From Shewanella algidipiscicola (GTDB taxonomy: Bacteria; Pseudomonadota; Gammaproteobacteria; Enterobacterales; Shewanellaceae): a stretch of DNA of 64,000 nucleotides. Location of the stretch: positions 1 to 64,000 of the forward strand of contig NZ_QPQT01000005.1 in the NCBI RefSeq assembly GCF_003605125.1, read 5' to 3'. Under the pieces are notes generated by a model. The model saw only the letters and a list, made by a program, of their open reading frames with translations. It searched no databases and was not told the origin of the DNA. Each line of letters starts with the position of its first letter. The stretch's first letter is position 1. Below, piece by piece: positions 54,359 to 64,000 of this stretch. A program made the position numbers and the translations under genes.

Positions 54359-57300
54359 TTAAAATAAGATCCTGACTTTATCTGAGCCCGTTAGGGTCTC
54401 CAGTGACAGCATCAGCTCATCGGTTGGATTAACCCGCCATTCATCACCCAGCTTAAATTGCGCCTTGGCTTGCGGCTGCGCATAATTAATCACCACGGGC
54501 ACCGCGCCCGCTTTCCACGGCATTAATGCCTGATGAAACCGGTTGAGCCAGTCACTGTCGACTTCGCTGGCATCGACATCCACCTCTACCGCCTGCGCAA
54601 AATGGCTACGCGCCTCACCCATATCGATAATGTTACGTGCCGTCATGCGGTTGCCGCCTGAAAAGTCATCAAAACTGACTTCGCCTTCGACAATTAAGAT
54701 ACGATCTTTTTCGAGCAGGTAGGCAAATTTCTCAAAGGCTTCGGTAAATAGCATCACCTCTAGGCGCGCACTCTTATCGTCTAAGGTGACTAAGCCCATC
54801 TTAGAGCCGCGTTTGGTCATCATCACTCGGGTGGCGACCACCAAGCCAGCGGCCTTAGTGGTTTTACCGCGCTCGGTCGGATGCACATCTTTTAAGCGCC
54901 CCGAAGTGTAGTGTTTCAACTCTTTAAGATATTGATTAATCGGATGACCTGTAAGGTACAAGCCCAAGGTATCGCGCTCTCCTTCGAGCCAGACTTTATC
55001 GGGCCATGGGGTGCATTCGACAAATTGCTGTTTGCTGTCTTCGGGCTCGCTATTGAGTAAGCCAAACATATCGTGCTGGCCAATCGCTTCGGCTTTCGCA
55101 TGTTGGTCGGCGGCGCGAATGGCCTCTGGCAAGGTGGCCATCATTGATGCCCGATGTGGCCCTAAAGTGTCGAGGGCGCCAGCACAGATAAGTTTTTCGA
55201 TAACCCGTTTATTGAGCTTTTTCAGATCAATACGGGCACAAAAATCGAATAAATCGATGAAGGGGCCATCTTCACGCGCCTTGAGGATCGAGTCGACCGG
55301 GCCTTCGCCCACCCCTTTAATGGCACCAATGCCGTAGACGATGTTCATATCGTCATCCACGGTAAAACGAAACAGCCCTTTATTCACATCCGGTGGCAAC
55401 AGTGGCAAGCCCATGCGCTCACACTCATCAACTAGGGTGACGATCTTGTCGGTGTTATCCATATCGGCCGACATCACCGCCGCCATAAATTGCGATGGGA
55501 AATGGGTCTTAAGCCACAAGGTTTGGTACGACACCAAGGCATAAGCGGCCGAGTGGGATTTGTTAAAACCGTAACCGGCAAACTTTTCCACCAAGTCGAA
55601 AATCTTCATCGATAGCTCACCATCGATACCGTTATTGACTGCGCCCTCTTTAAAGATACTGCGCTGCTTAGCCATCTCCTCGGGTTTTTTCTTACCCATA
55701 GCACGACGCAACATATCCGCGCCGCCCAAGGTATAACCAGACAAGACCTGGGCAATCTGCATCACCTGCTCTTGATACAAAATAATGCCGTAAGTGGGCT
55801 CAAGCAGGGTTTTTAAAGACTCATGCTGATATTGAGAGTCGGGATAGGAGACCTCTTCTCGACCGTGCTTACGCTCAATAAAGTTATCTACCATGCCTGA
55901 CTGTAGCGGTCCGGGACGAAACAGCGCCACCAAGGCGATCATATCTTCAAAGCAATCGGGTTGCAGACGCTTAATCAAGTCTTTCATACCGCGAGATTCC
56001 AGCTGGAATACCGCCGTGGTTTCATAACGCTGCAACAGCCTAAATGAGGCTGGATCGTCTAGCGGTATCGCTTCGATTCTAATGGGATCTTTGCCGGCTT
56101 TTTCTAGGCGCGGATTGATCATCTGCAGCGCCCAGTCGATGATGGTTAAGGTTCGTAGCCCCAAGAAGTCGAACTTCACTAATCCAGCGGTTTCGACATC
56201 ATTTTTATCAAATTGGGTAACCGGATTCTGCCCTTCGGAGTCGCAGTACAGTGGCGCGAAGTCGGTGATCACCGTTGGCGCGATCACCACGCCACCGGCG
56301 TGCTTACCCGCGTTACGCGTCACCCCTTCTAAGATGCGGCACATATCGATGAGATCTTTAACCTCTTCATCGGCGTTATAAGCTTCAGGAAGCGCAGGTT
56401 CCGCCTCAAAGGCTTTAGCCAGCGTCATGCCTGGCTCGGCAGGGATCATCTTTGAAATACGGTCGACAAAACCATACGGGTGGCCCAGCACGCGGCCCAC
56501 ATCGCGCACCACGGCTTTGGCAGCCATGGTACCAAACGTGATGATTTGCGATACCGCATCACGACCATACAGCTCGGCCACGTGATCGATCACTTCATCG
56601 CGGCGGTCCATACAAAAGTCGACGTCGAAGTCGGGCATCGATACCCGTTCTGGGTTCAAGAAACGTTCGAACAGCAGGTCAAATTCTAATGGGTCAAGGT
56701 CGGTGATCTTCAGCGCATACGCCACCAAAGAGCCGGCTCCCGAACCACGCCCCGGGCCAATCGGAATACCGTTGTCTTTACCCCACTGAATAAACTCCAT
56801 CACAATAAGGAAGTAGCCGGGAAAACCCATGTTGTTAATCACGGTCAGCTCAACATCGAGACGCTCATCATATTCGGGGCGGCGCTCGGCTCGAACCTTA
56901 GGGTCGGGAAACAAAAATTCGAGACGCTCTTCAAGCCCTTTTTTAGACACGTCAACGAGAAAGTCTTCGATGGACAGATCGCCGGTGGGGAAATTAGGCA
57001 AAAAGTATTCGCCAAGGCGCACTGTGACATTACAGCGCTTGGCGATCTCTACCGAGTTTGCTAACGCTTCAGGAATATCGGCAAACAGCTCACACATCTC
57101 ATCTTGTGAGCGGAAATACTGCTCTTTACTGTAGGTTTTAGGGCGGCGCGGATCGGCGAGTGTATAGCCATCAGAAATCGCCACACGGATCTCATGGGCC
57201 TCAAACTGCTCGGGTTGAATAAATACCACTTGGTTGGTCGCGACCACGGGCAAGTCTTTTTCAGCCGCCAGTTCGACCGCCATGTGCAAATAGCGCTCTT

Positions 57301-57832
57301 CGTCGGGGCGACCCGTTCGGATAAGCTCCAGATAATAGCGCTCAGGAAAATGGGTCTGATAAAATGCCACCAAGGAGTCAACTTGGCCTTTGTTGCCTTT
57401 AAGCAACGCCTTACCGACGTCGCCATCTTTGGCCCCCGAAAGTAAAATTAACCCTTCACTGTATTTAATCAGCCACTCTTGATCGATCACGGCGCGGTCG
57501 CGTACATGACCACGTAGATAGGCATCGCTTATCAATAAGGTGAGGTTTTTATAACCTTGATTGTTGATGGCCAATACCGTAATCGAGCAAAACTCGTCGT
57601 CAAAGCCTGGCACCAACATCGAAAAGTCAGTGCCAATAATTGGCTTAATCCCCGCCCCATGGCAGCCGCTGTAAAACTTGACCAAACCACATAAATTGGT
57701 TTTATCGGTCAGGGCAAGCGCCGCCATTTCAAGCTCAGTCGCCTTAGCTAGAATGGGCTTCACTTTCGAGAGGCCGTCGGACATGGAAAAATCACTGTGA
57801 ACGCGCAGATGCACGAAACGAGGTTCTGACAT
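54359..57832 (-). CDS. dnaE: DNA polymerase III alpha subunit
   Basis: The replicative polymerase catalytic subunit, 1157 residues. It opens with the PHP domain ([19 protein letters not shown]). The polymerase active-site aspartates are in [16 protein letters not shown] near 400. The tandem HhH, OB-fold (near 990-1080) and C-terminal tau-binding regions follow in order. I start it at ATG 57832, giving [20 protein letters not shown]; the frame is open 13 codons upstream. It lies between rnhB and tilS on the minus strand. Confidence 0.97.
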   Translation of the reverse strand: MSEPRFVHLRVHSDFSMSDGLSKVKPILAKATELEMAALALTDKTNLCGLVKFYSGCHGAGIKPIIGTDFSMLVPGFDDEFCSITVLAINNQGYKNLTLLISDAYLRGHVRDRAVIDQEWLIKYSEGLILLSGAKDGDVGKALLKGNKGQVDSLVAFYQTHFPERYYLELIRTGRPDEERYLHMAVELAAEKDLPVVATNQVVFIQPEQFEAHEIRVAISDGYTLADPRRPKTYSKEQYFRSQDEMCELFADIPEALANSVEIAKRCNVTVRLGEYFLPNFPTGDLSIEDFLVDVSKKGLEERLEFLFPDPKVRAERRPEYDERLDVELTVINNMGFPGYFLIVMEFIQWGKDNGIPIGPGRGSGAGSLVAYALKITDLDPLEFDLLFERFLNPERVSMPDFDVDFCMDRRDEVIDHVAELYGRDAVSQIITFGTMAAKAVVRDVGRVLGHPYGFVDRISKMIPAEPGMTLAKAFEAEPALPEAYNADEEVKDLIDMCRILEGVTRNAGKHAGGVVIAPTVITDFAPLYCDSEGQNPVTQFDKNDVETAGLVKFDFLGLRTLTIIDWALQMINPRLEKAGKDPIRIEAIPLDDPASFRLLQRYETTAVFQLESRGMKDLIKRLQPDCFEDMIALVALFRPGPLQSGMVDNFIERKHGREEVSYPDSQYQHESLKTLLEPTYGIILYQEQVMQIAQVLSGYTLGGADMLRRAMGKKKPEEMAKQRSIFKEGAVNNGIDGELSMKIFDLVEKFAGYGFNKSHSAAYALVSYQTLWLKTHFPSQFMAAVMSADMDNTDKIVTLVDECERMGLPLLPPDVNKGLFRFTVDDDMNIVYGIGAIKGVGEGPVDSILKAREDGPFIDLFDFCARIDLKKLNKRVIEKLICAGALDTLGPHRASMMATLPEAIRAADQHAKAEAIGQHDMFGLLNSEPEDSKQQFVECTPWPDKVWLEGERDTLGLYLTGHPINQYLKELKHYTSGRLKDVHPTERGKTTKAAGLVVATRVMMTKRGSKMGLVTLDDKSARLEVMLFTEAFEKFAYLLEKDRILIVEGEVSFDDFSGGNRMTARNIIDMGEARSHFAQAVEVDVDASEVDSDWLNRFHQALMPWKAGAVPVVINYAQPQAKAQFKLGDEWRVNPTDELMLSLETLTGSDKVRILF

Positions 57833-57951
57833 AGTTGATAGTATCTTTTTAGTTGGGCGGCAAGCGCCCATTGAGATTAACAGACCGAGATTAACACATA
57901 GCGAAACACAGCGTCACCCTTTCAGCTCGGCTTTGCCTATGCTGATAAGGA

Positions 57952-58572
57952 TTAATCATCCCGCGATAAACGTGCCTGTACGGGGCGAAAACTCTTACGG
58001 TGTTCGGCTAATACGCCATGTTGTTCTAGCGCCTCAAAATGCGCTTTTGTCGGGTAGCCCTTATGCTTGGCAAAACCAAATTGTGGGTATCTGGCATCGA
58101 GCGCGTCCATCTCTTGATCTCGCACCACTTTGGCAATGATCGATGCGGCGCTGATGCCAGCGATCAGGCCATCGCCTTTGATCACCGCATGGCTTTCAAT
58201 ACCAAAGTCAGGCACACGATTACCATCGACCAGTATCCGCTCGGGGCGAGCCTTAAGACCGGCCACCGCGCGCTGCATTGCCAGCATAGTGGCGTGCAAA
58301 ATATTAAGCTCATCTATCTCAGCAGGACTGGCACGCCCCACACTGACATCGAGGGCTTTTTGGTTAATCTCGGCAAACAAGGCTAAGCGTTTTTTTTCTG
58401 ACAATTTTTTCGAGTCATTCAGTCCAGCGATAGGATTATTAGGGTCGAGTACCACGGCCGCGGTGACGACATCTCCTACTAGAGGTCCGCGCCCCACCTC
58501 ATCGACACCGGCGTAAAACCCTTGGCACAATAGGCTGATTTGCGCTTGCGTGATCTCTTTAAAGGTCGCCAT
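57952..58572 (-). CDS. rnhB: Ribonuclease HII
   Basis: Removes ribonucleotides from DNA and cleaves RNA:DNA hybrids. The 206-residue protein has the family signature [23 protein letters not shown] with the first catalytic Asp/Glu, plus [19 protein letters not shown]. Start at ATG 58572, with a ggagg Shine-Dalgarno that lies within the end of lpxB, whose stop is one base upstream, so expression is likely coupled. Confidence 0.96.
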   Translation of the reverse strand: MATFKEITQAQISLLCQGFYAGVDEVGRGPLVGDVVTAAVVLDPNNPIAGLNDSKKLSEKKRLALFAEINQKALDVSVGRASPAEIDELNILHATMLAMQRAVAGLKARPERILVDGNRVPDFGIESHAVIKGDGLIAGISAASIIAKVVRDQEMDALDARYPQFGFAKHKGYPTKAHFEALEQHGVLAEHRKSFRPVQARLSRDD

Positions 58573-58573
58573 A

Positions 58574-59722
58574 TTACGCCTCCTCAATTAACGCGACCAC
58601 CGCATCGGCGGCCCGCTGACTGGCATTACATTTGAGTTGTTGATGCAAGGTGGCAAAACGCTTCATTAACGGACGATGATCGCTATCGAGTTGTTGCGCT
58701 ACCGCATCGGCAATCTTCTGCGCGGTGCAGTCGGCTTGGATCAACTCAGGAATAATGTTCTCACCAGCCAATAGATTAGGCAGTGAGTAACTGTCTATCT
58801 GCATCATACGTTTGGCAATGCTATAGGTGATCGGACTCACGCGATACGCCACCACCATCGGCCGTTTAACCAACATGGCTTCTAACGTCGCCGTGCCTGA
58901 CGCCAGTAAAATGGCATCCGCAGCCGCCATCACCACCCGCGACTGTCCTTCAACCATATGAATCGCCAAATCGGGAGCAAATTGTTCAAGCGCCGCCTCA
59001 AATTGGGCGCGGCGTTTGGCATTAACCAGCGGCGTGATGAACTTAAGATCGGGATAACGTTGTCGTAGCAGCAATGCCGCTTTGACAAAAGGCTCTGCCA
59101 ACTGCTTGAGTTCGCCAGCGCGTGAGCCCGGCAATAAGGCTAAGTATTCATCTTCGGCATCTAACCCCAGCTGAGCTCGGGCTGCTGCTTTATCATTCTC
59201 CATAGGGATGTCGTCGGCTAAGGTGTGACCGACGAAAGTGCACGGCACCTGATGTTTATCATAAAACGCCTTTTCAAACGGCAACAACGACAGCACCATG
59301 TTGGTTGCTTTGGCAATTTTAAAGATACGCTTAGGCCGCCATGCCCACACAGATGGGCTGACATAATGCACGGTTTTAATGCCACGCTGCTTAAGCTTTA
59401 ACTCGAGGCCGATATTGAAATCGGGCGCATCGATACCGATAAAACAATCGGGTGACAAGGCGGAGATTTCATCGATGAGGGTTTTACGTACCTTAAGCAA
59501 CCGAGGCAGGCGCGACAAGACTTCCACTATCCCCATCACCGCTAACTCTTCGAATGAGAACAGCGACTCAAATCCCAATTCGTCCATCTGTGGACCACCA
59601 ATGCCGACAAAACGCGCGTCAGGATAACGCTGCTTTAGGGCGCGGATTAACCCCGCGCCTAAGATGTCCCCAGACAGTTCGCCTGCGACCATGGCAAATA
59701 TTTTTTGTCTACGTTCAGTCAT
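58574..59722 (-). CDS. lpxB: Lipid-A-disaccharide synthase
   Basis: Condenses UDP-2,3-diacylglucosamine with lipid X in lipid A synthesis, a peripheral inner-membrane glycosyltransferase. The 382-residue protein has [15 protein letters not shown] near the N-terminus, [18 protein letters not shown], and [14 protein letters not shown] start it at ATG 59722, giving the length of the Escherichia coli enzyme; an in-frame GTG at 59764 has no better site. It is separated from lpxA by a terminator rather than being coupled to it as in enterics. Confidence 0.96.
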   Translation of the reverse strand: MTERRQKIFAMVAGELSGDILGAGLIRALKQRYPDARFVGIGGPQMDELGFESLFSFEELAVMGIVEVLSRLPRLLKVRKTLIDEISALSPDCFIGIDAPDFNIGLELKLKQRGIKTVHYVSPSVWAWRPKRIFKIAKATNMVLSLLPFEKAFYDKHQVPCTFVGHTLADDIPMENDKAAARAQLGLDAEDEYLALLPGSRAGELKQLAEPFVKAALLLRQRYPDLKFITPLVNAKRRAQFEAALEQFAPDLAIHMVEGQSRVVMAAADAILLASGTATLEAMLVKRPMVVAYRVSPITYSIAKRMMQIDSYSLPNLLAGENIIPELIQADCTAQKIADAVAQQLDSDHRPLMKRFATLHQQLKCNASQRAADAVVALIEEA

Positions 59723-59890
59723 AACCCGATTCTTATCCGTTGTTTCCGACTTACGATTAATCACATTAACTCAATGATTATTCATTGATACCTGCAATGG
59801 GTCGATACCATTGACACCAGAGTAACAGCCTATTTTAACCATCAGGCCTAGCTCCATAATTAATGCGATTGATATTAATTTTATTCATAA

Positions 59891-59916
59891 AAAAAAGCCC
59901 GTCTAAACGAGCTTTT
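59891..59916 (-). terminator. Intrinsic terminator between lpxA and lpxB
   Basis: On the minus strand aaaagc-t-cgt and acg-g-gctttt form a 9-bp stem with one mismatch around a 4-base loop, followed by a run of eight T residues. It lies 20 bases after the lpxA stop codon. Confidence 0.85.
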
Positions 59917-59935
59917 GATTTCCAAGACCAGTGGC

Positions 59936-60703
59936 TTAACGAATAATACCTCGACTGGAATTGGCGATGAAATCAGTAAATAGCTTCACTTGCTCATCTT
60001 GGGACTCTTCACCCAATGCGGCAATGGCTTCATCGACCGTCAGCCCTTTACGGTACACTGTTTTATAAGCTCGACGCACTGCAAGTTGGCTCTCTTTAGA
60101 GAAGCCACGACGCTTGAGCCCTTCGGCGTTAAGACCACGCGGTATCGCAGGCTGGCCAGAAGCCATCACAAACGGAGGCACATCTTGCAAAATAAGTGAG
60201 CTACCCGCGGTAAAAGCATGAGCGCCAATATGCACAAACTGATGCACACCCGTCATACCACCTAAAATGACCCAATCACCGACATGAACATGACCTGCAA
60301 TCGAGGCATTGTTAGCCATGATCACATTATTGCCAACCACACAGTCATGGGCAATATGCACGTAGGCCATAAACAGGTTGTTAGAGCCAATAACGGTTTC
60401 GCCCTTGTCTTGAATCGTGCCACGATGAATGGTCACCGACTCACGGATCACATTATTGTCGCCGATAATTAAGCGCGTGGGTTCGCCCGCGTACTTTTTA
60501 TCTTGGCAATCTTCACCCACGGAGGCGAACTGAAAAATGCGATTGCCTTTGCCCATCACTGTCGGGCCTTTAACCACCACATGAGAACTCAGGTGGCAAT
60601 CGTCACCAATTTCGACATCGGCACCAATATAGGTCCATGGGCCTATGGTTACATTGTTGCCAATTTTGGCATCGGGATGTACAAACGCTAAATCATCAAT
60701 CAC
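59936..60703 (-). CDS. lpxA: UDP-N-acetylglucosamine acyltransferase
   Basis: First acylation step of lipid A synthesis. The 255-residue left-handed beta-helix protein shows hexapeptide repeats and the catalytic histidine region [26 protein letters not shown]. It starts at GTG 60703, which overlaps the fabZ stop codon (gtga), so translation is coupled. No ATG upstream of the conserved IHPDAKIG-like segment exists. Confidence 0.96.
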   Translation of the reverse strand: MIDDLAFVHPDAKIGNNVTIGPWTYIGADVEIGDDCHLSSHVVVKGPTVMGKGNRIFQFASVGEDCQDKKYAGEPTRLIIGDNNVIRESVTIHRGTIQDKGETVIGSNNLFMAYVHIAHDCVVGNNVIMANNASIAGHVHVGDWVILGGMTGVHQFVHIGAHAFTAGSSLILQDVPPFVMASGQPAIPRGLNAEGLKRRGFSKESQLAVRRAYKTVYRKGLTVDEAIAALGEESQDEQVKLFTDFIANSSRGIIR

Positions 60704-61161
60704 TGACTAATCTCTCTACGGGCACACATAATCTCGGCAGAACAAACTAGTTCGCCATCGACCTTTGCTTCACCGGTAAACACCCCTATCCCGCGGCGTT
60801 CTTTAATCATTTTCACTTCAAAATGCAGTTGATCGCCTGGCTCAACCACACGCTTAAAACGTGCTTTGTCGATACCCGCGAAATAGTAGAGTGCATCATT
60901 TGATGGTTCGTCACTCATGGTCTTAAATGCCAATAAACCAGTGGCTTGCGCCATCGCTTCGAGGATCAACACGCCTGGCATCACAGGTTGAACGGGAAAA
61001 TGGCCCTGAAAAAACGGCTCATTAATAGTGACATTTTTGATCGCGTGTAGTGTTTCGCCTGGGGTAAAGTCGAGGACTCTATCGATCAATAAAAACGGAT
61101 ATCTATGGGGTAAAAACTTTAGGATCTCTTTGATATCCATTGTGTTTAATTGATTTGACAC
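60700..61161 (-). CDS. fabZ: 3-hydroxyacyl-ACP dehydratase FabZ
   Basis: Dehydrates 3-hydroxyacyl-ACP in fatty acid synthesis. The 153-residue hot-dog-fold protein has [16 protein letters not shown], the catalytic histidine in [15 protein letters not shown], and the glutamate in LEAMAQATG. The start is GTG 61161, supported by an aagga Shine-Dalgarno about 11 bases upstream; an in-frame ATG at 61140 has none. It lies between lpxD and lpxA, the usual arrangement that balances lipid A and phospholipid synthesis. Confidence 0.95.
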   Translation of the reverse strand: MSNQLNTMDIKEILKFLPHRYPFLLIDRVLDFTPGETLHAIKNVTINEPFFQGHFPVQPVMPGVLILEAMAQATGLLAFKTMSDEPSNDALYYFAGIDKARFKRVVEPGDQLHFEVKMIKERRGIGVFTGEAKVDGELVCSAEIMCARREISQ

Positions 61162-61191
61162 TCAATAATTTCCTTAGCTGCCAAGGGGCAC

Positions 61192-62217
61192 TTAATCTTC
61201 GATTTTAACGTTTTTTTCTAACTTTTTCACGCGTTGGAACAGTTCATCTAGCTGTCTAAACCTCACGGTATTTCGACGCCACACCTTGTTTTCCATCGCT
61301 ACAGTAGCCGAGGAGTATACACCAGGCTCCCTGATAACACTCGTAACGTTTGTACCACCTGATACATGGGTGCCGTCGGCAATGGATAAATGCCCTGCCA
61401 CCGCGCTACAGCCACCAATGATACAATATTTACCTATGGTGACACTACCGGCAAAAGTTGAACCACCGGCAAGGGCACTGTTTTCTCCGATAACCACATT
61501 ATGGGCAATTTGCACTTGGTTATCGATGATCACCCCGTCATGGATGATGGTATGATCCAACGCCCCACGGTCAATACTGGTACAGGCACCAATTTCAACT
61601 CGATCACCAATGCGCACGCCACCGGTTTGCGGAATGCGGATCCACTGACCGCGTTCATTGGCATAGCCAAAACCGTCAGATCCCAGTACGGTTCCTGAAT
61701 GGACGATACAATCCTGTCCAAGGTGTACATTGTGGTACACAGTCACATTGGGCCATAAAATCGTATTGGAGCCGATGATAACATCTTGCCCAATAACACA
61801 TCCCGCGCCTACCTGTACCCGCTCACCCAAAATCACATTGGGGCCAATAACGGCATTCGCGCCAACCGCAACACCTTCGCCTATGGTGGCACTGGCATCA
61901 ATCACCGCACTTGGGTGTATCGCTTCGGCGGCTTTAGGTGTCGAATCGAGTAACTGTGCTACCCTTGCAAACCCCACATAAGGATCGGCCAGCACGATGG
62001 CGTTACCGTTATAATCTGCCGCCATTTTGGGCGACAACAATACCGCCGATGCCGCTGTTCCGGCTAACTGCTGCTGATATTTAGGATTGGCTAAAAAAGA
62101 GATCTCACCCTTTTGCGCTTTTTCGAGGGTGGCAACTCGGTTAATTTTAACCGTGTCGTCACCTTGTACCGCAGCATTTAAGTAAACAGCGATCTCTTTT
62201 AATGTATAGCTTTTCAT
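61192..62217 (-). CDS. lpxD: UDP-3-O-(3-hydroxyacyl)glucosamine N-acyltransferase
   Basis: Third acyl step of lipid A synthesis. The 341-residue protein has an N-terminal UDP-binding domain (about 1-100), a left-handed beta-helix of hexapeptide repeats with the catalytic histidine region VQIAHNVVIGENSALAGG, and a C-terminal helical extension (ELFQRVKKLEKNVK). It follows skp by six bases. Confidence 0.96.
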   Translation of the reverse strand: MKSYTLKEIAVYLNAAVQGDDTVKINRVATLEKAQKGEISFLANPKYQQQLAGTAASAVLLSPKMAADYNGNAIVLADPYVGFARVAQLLDSTPKAAEAIHPSAVIDASATIGEGVAVGANAVIGPNVILGERVQVGAGCVIGQDVIIGSNTILWPNVTVYHNVHLGQDCIVHSGTVLGSDGFGYANERGQWIRIPQTGGVRIGDRVEIGACTSIDRGALDHTIIHDGVIIDNQVQIAHNVVIGENSALAGGSTFAGSVTIGKYCIIGGCSAVAGHLSIADGTHVSGGTNVTSVIREPGVYSSATVAMENKVWRRNTVRFRQLDELFQRVKKLEKNVKIED

Positions 62218-62223
62218 TAATCG

Positions 62224-62727
62224 TTAGCCTTTGCTCAACGCTTCAACAACTTTACTGCTGATATCTGAAGTGGGCTTAACATAGATAGCAGCACCACGCT
62301 GCAGTACAACATCATATTGCTCTTTTTCCGCAATGGCGGTGATCGCTTTTTGTACTTCCACTAACAGTTTATTTTGCTCTTCACCGTTACGACGACGCAT
62401 GTCTTCATCTAAAGCTTTACCTTTTAGTTGTAGCTCGGCTTTGAGTGATTCCATCTTGCGCAACATATCGGTTTTTTGGCTCTCGCTCATTAACGCGGCA
62501 TCACGCTGCTGCTTCTCAAGCATGCCACGCAACTCGTCTTGCATCTTTTGCACATTAGCCACACGATCGCCAAATTCCGTTTTGAGTGTTTTACTCACGG
62601 CTTCGCGCTGCGGTAACTGCTCAAAGACCGCTTGCATATCTACCACGGCAATTTTCTCTGCTTGTGCAGCAATTGGTGCACCTAACAGAACCAAAACCAT
62701 CATTGCGCGATTAAACATCTTATTCAA
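62224..62727 (-). CDS. skp: Periplasmic chaperone Skp/OmpH
   Basis: A 167-residue precursor with a signal peptide (about 1-23, ending AAQA) and a basic, long coiled-coil mature part (KMQDELRGMLEKQQRDAAL...), which forms the tentacles that hold unfolded outer-membrane proteins. It works with BamA, encoded just upstream. I start at TTG 62727, eight bases after aaggag; an ATG three codons later is also possible but lies further from that site. Confidence 0.92.
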   Translation of the reverse strand: MNKMFNRAMMVLVLLGAPIAAQAEKIAVVDMQAVFEQLPQREAVSKTLKTEFGDRVANVQKMQDELRGMLEKQQRDAALMSESQKTDMLRKMESLKAELQLKGKALDEDMRRRNGEEQNKLLVEVQKAITAIAEKEQYDVVLQRGAAIYVKPTSDISSKVVEALSKG

Positions 62728-62786
62728 AATAAACTCCTTGTTGTCAGCAAAACTTGCCGATTATTTTTATTTAAATTAGTTCTAAC

Positions 62787-64000
62787 TTAGAAAGTTTTAC
62801 CAATGTTGAACGAGAAAATCTCAGTTTCATCATCTTCATATTCTGTGATTGGCCACGCAAGGCTAAATACCATTGGCCCCATTGGCGACAACCACTGAAC
62901 ACTCATACCCGCTGACGCACGAATGCGAGAAGGATCTGAGTAATCTGCCAGCTCGGTAAACTCTTCAGCTGGCAAGCCGCGATATGAATCATAATCAAAT
63001 TCAGTATCCCAGACGTTACCTGCATCGACAAAGAAGCTAGTGCGCACAGAGTTAGTATAGGCTTCGTCCAAGAAAGGCGTCGGCACAATAAGCTCAACAC
63101 TGGCAGTCGCGATGGCATTACCACCAATAGAGCGACCTTGGCTCACTTCGATGCGATTTGGATCGCCAGGCAAGGTACAACCATCACCTGATGGATCTGG
63201 TGAACACGGCTCACTGCCACGATACAAGTAGAATGAACGTGGGCCAACAGAGTTCGACTTAAAGCCACGTAGTGAGCTGCTACCACCAGAGTAGTAGTTT
63301 TCCCAGAACGGTAAAATCTGATCGTTATCACCAAACTGGCCATACCCATTACCGTAGCCTACACGCGCCTTAGTTAATAACACGAAGCTATGGCTACGGT
63401 TAAAAGGCCAGTAGAAGCTGGTGTCAAAGTCGGTTTTAAAGTATTGCAGATCCGAGCCTGGAACCGTCATCTTACCGCTTAAGCGCTGCGATGAACCATC
63501 TGTTGGGAAGGTGCCGCGGTTCAACGTACTGCGATACCAGCCAAGATTTAACTCGAAGTTATTGAATGACAGGTCAGCATTTGGGTCATCTTGGTCACGA
63601 TAGATATTGTAGAATCGCAGCGCCTGTTCATAGGCTGAGATCTCTGAAATACTGTTATGACGGAAACCAATACCACCGTTAATACGATTATATTCGTTGA
63701 TTGGGAAGCCCGAGTTCAGGGCGACACCGTAAGAGCTGTTTTTATAACGCTCAAGGTTAGCCTCTTGCGCATCAAACTCGTTCCAGAAGATGCTACCACC
63801 TAAGCTCACGCCATCCTTGGTAAAATAGGGATCGGTATAAGATAAATTTATATTCTTAGAATATTTGTTGGTATTTAAGTTAATTCCAGCCTGATTACCA
63901 GTACCGAGGAAGTTACTTTGCTGAACACCAAACTGCAAGCTGATGCCTGACTCTGTACCATAACCCACGCCCGCGTTAAATGAGCCAGAAGGCTGCTCTT
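62787..64000 (-). CDS. bamA: Outer-membrane assembly factor BamA, 3' part
   Basis: The C-terminal 404 codons of BamA, running off the window edge at 64000; the frame remains open there, so this is a partial gene and not a truncation. It is the beta-barrel domain: GYGTESGISLQFGVQQSNFLGTG, then SSSLRGFKSNSVGPR, which contains the conserved RGF lid motif, and a C-terminal strand ending IFSFNIGKTF. BamA inserts beta-barrel proteins into the outer membrane. It is followed by skp and the lpx genes, the conserved envelope-biogenesis order. Confidence 0.96.
   Translation of the reverse strand, partial: EQPSGSFNAGVGYGTESGISLQFGVQQSNFLGTGNQAGINLNTNKYSKNINLSYTDPYFTKDGVSLGGSIFWNEFDAQEANLERYKNSSYGVALNSGFPINEYNRINGGIGFRHNSISEISAYEQALRFYNIYRDQDDPNADLSFNNFELNLGWYRSTLNRGTFPTDGSSQRLSGKMTVPGSDLQYFKTDFDTSFYWPFNRSHSFVLLTKARVGYGNGYGQFGDNDQILPFWENYYSGGSSSLRGFKSNSVGPRSFYLYRGSEPCSPDPSGDGCTLPGDPNRIEVSQGRSIGGNAIATASVELIVPTPFLDEAYTNSVRTSFFVDAGNVWDTEFDYDSYRGLPAEEFTELADYSDPSRIRASAGMSVQWLSPMGPMVFSLAWPITEYEDDETEIFSFNIGKTF

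Overview
The window is chromosomal DNA from a gammaproteobacterium, most likely Shewanella. The basis is the gene set and its combinations: the bamA-skp-lpxD-fabZ-lpxA / lpxB-rnhB-dnaE-tilS block, a PanP-type PLP decarboxylase, a GntP permease next to glycerate kinase, a symporter-fused CrbS-like kinase, and a dispersed repeat resembling ones I recall from Shewanella genomes. Genus assignment is by recognition, not by a search. I see no rRNA, tRNA, CRISPR array, prophage or complete insertion sequence.

Layout. 1-1027: gene-free, with tandem copies of a repeat of about 300 bp. 1028-3698: glycerate uptake and phosphorylation, with a perfect 14-bp palindrome as candidate operator. 3865-5505: PanP aspartate decarboxylase. 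5554-7894: DUF393 protein and a minus-strand VOC / GyrI-like / WYL-regulator group ending in a 49-bp tandem duplication. 8037-9791: phosphohexomutase. 10132-12328: diguanylate cyclase and RluA-type pseudouridine synthase. 12388-14972: KefF-KefC. 15520-17036: a YbaY-like lipoprotein gene and metA, with tandem MetJ-like boxes on the lipoprotein gene's promoter. 17193-23173: SDR oxidoreductase, acyl-CoA synthetase, chemotaxis receptor and GNAT.

23539-27252 is the most unusual part. It holds a membrane-anchored sulfatase-fold enzyme, a convergent and overlapping protein with a kinase-like N-terminus fused to a methyltransferase, and a tiny secreted or membrane protein starting YLDPGTGS. I read this as a candidate cell-envelope modification system of unknown product.

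27366-32062: proS, an HPP-family membrane protein divergent from a TetR regulator over a 49-bp inverted-repeat operator, then an AT-rich GNAT gene and lipase-like gene that look like stranded integron cassettes. 32690-42224: a minus-strand operon with a DcaP-like porin, a complete Liv-type ABC importer and two CoA ligases, one without the usual AMP-binding P-loop. This predicts import and CoA activation of a carboxylic acid. Beside it lie a CrbS-like hybrid kinase (42577-46074) and a CrbR-like regulator (46256-46915), plausible controllers of carboxylate or acetate metabolism. 47365-52503: patatin lipase, SGNH hydrolase, a second CPA2 antiporter and a second diguanylate cyclase. 52987-64000: tilS, dnaE, rnhB, lpxB, a terminator, then lpxA, fabZ, lpxD, skp and the 3' part of bamA running off the window. 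accA is not between dnaE and tilS.

Several start codons are not ATG where a Shine-Dalgarno sequence or frame decides the start: GTG for the DUF393 gene, fabZ and lpxA; TTG for the patatin gene, one GNAT gene and skp.
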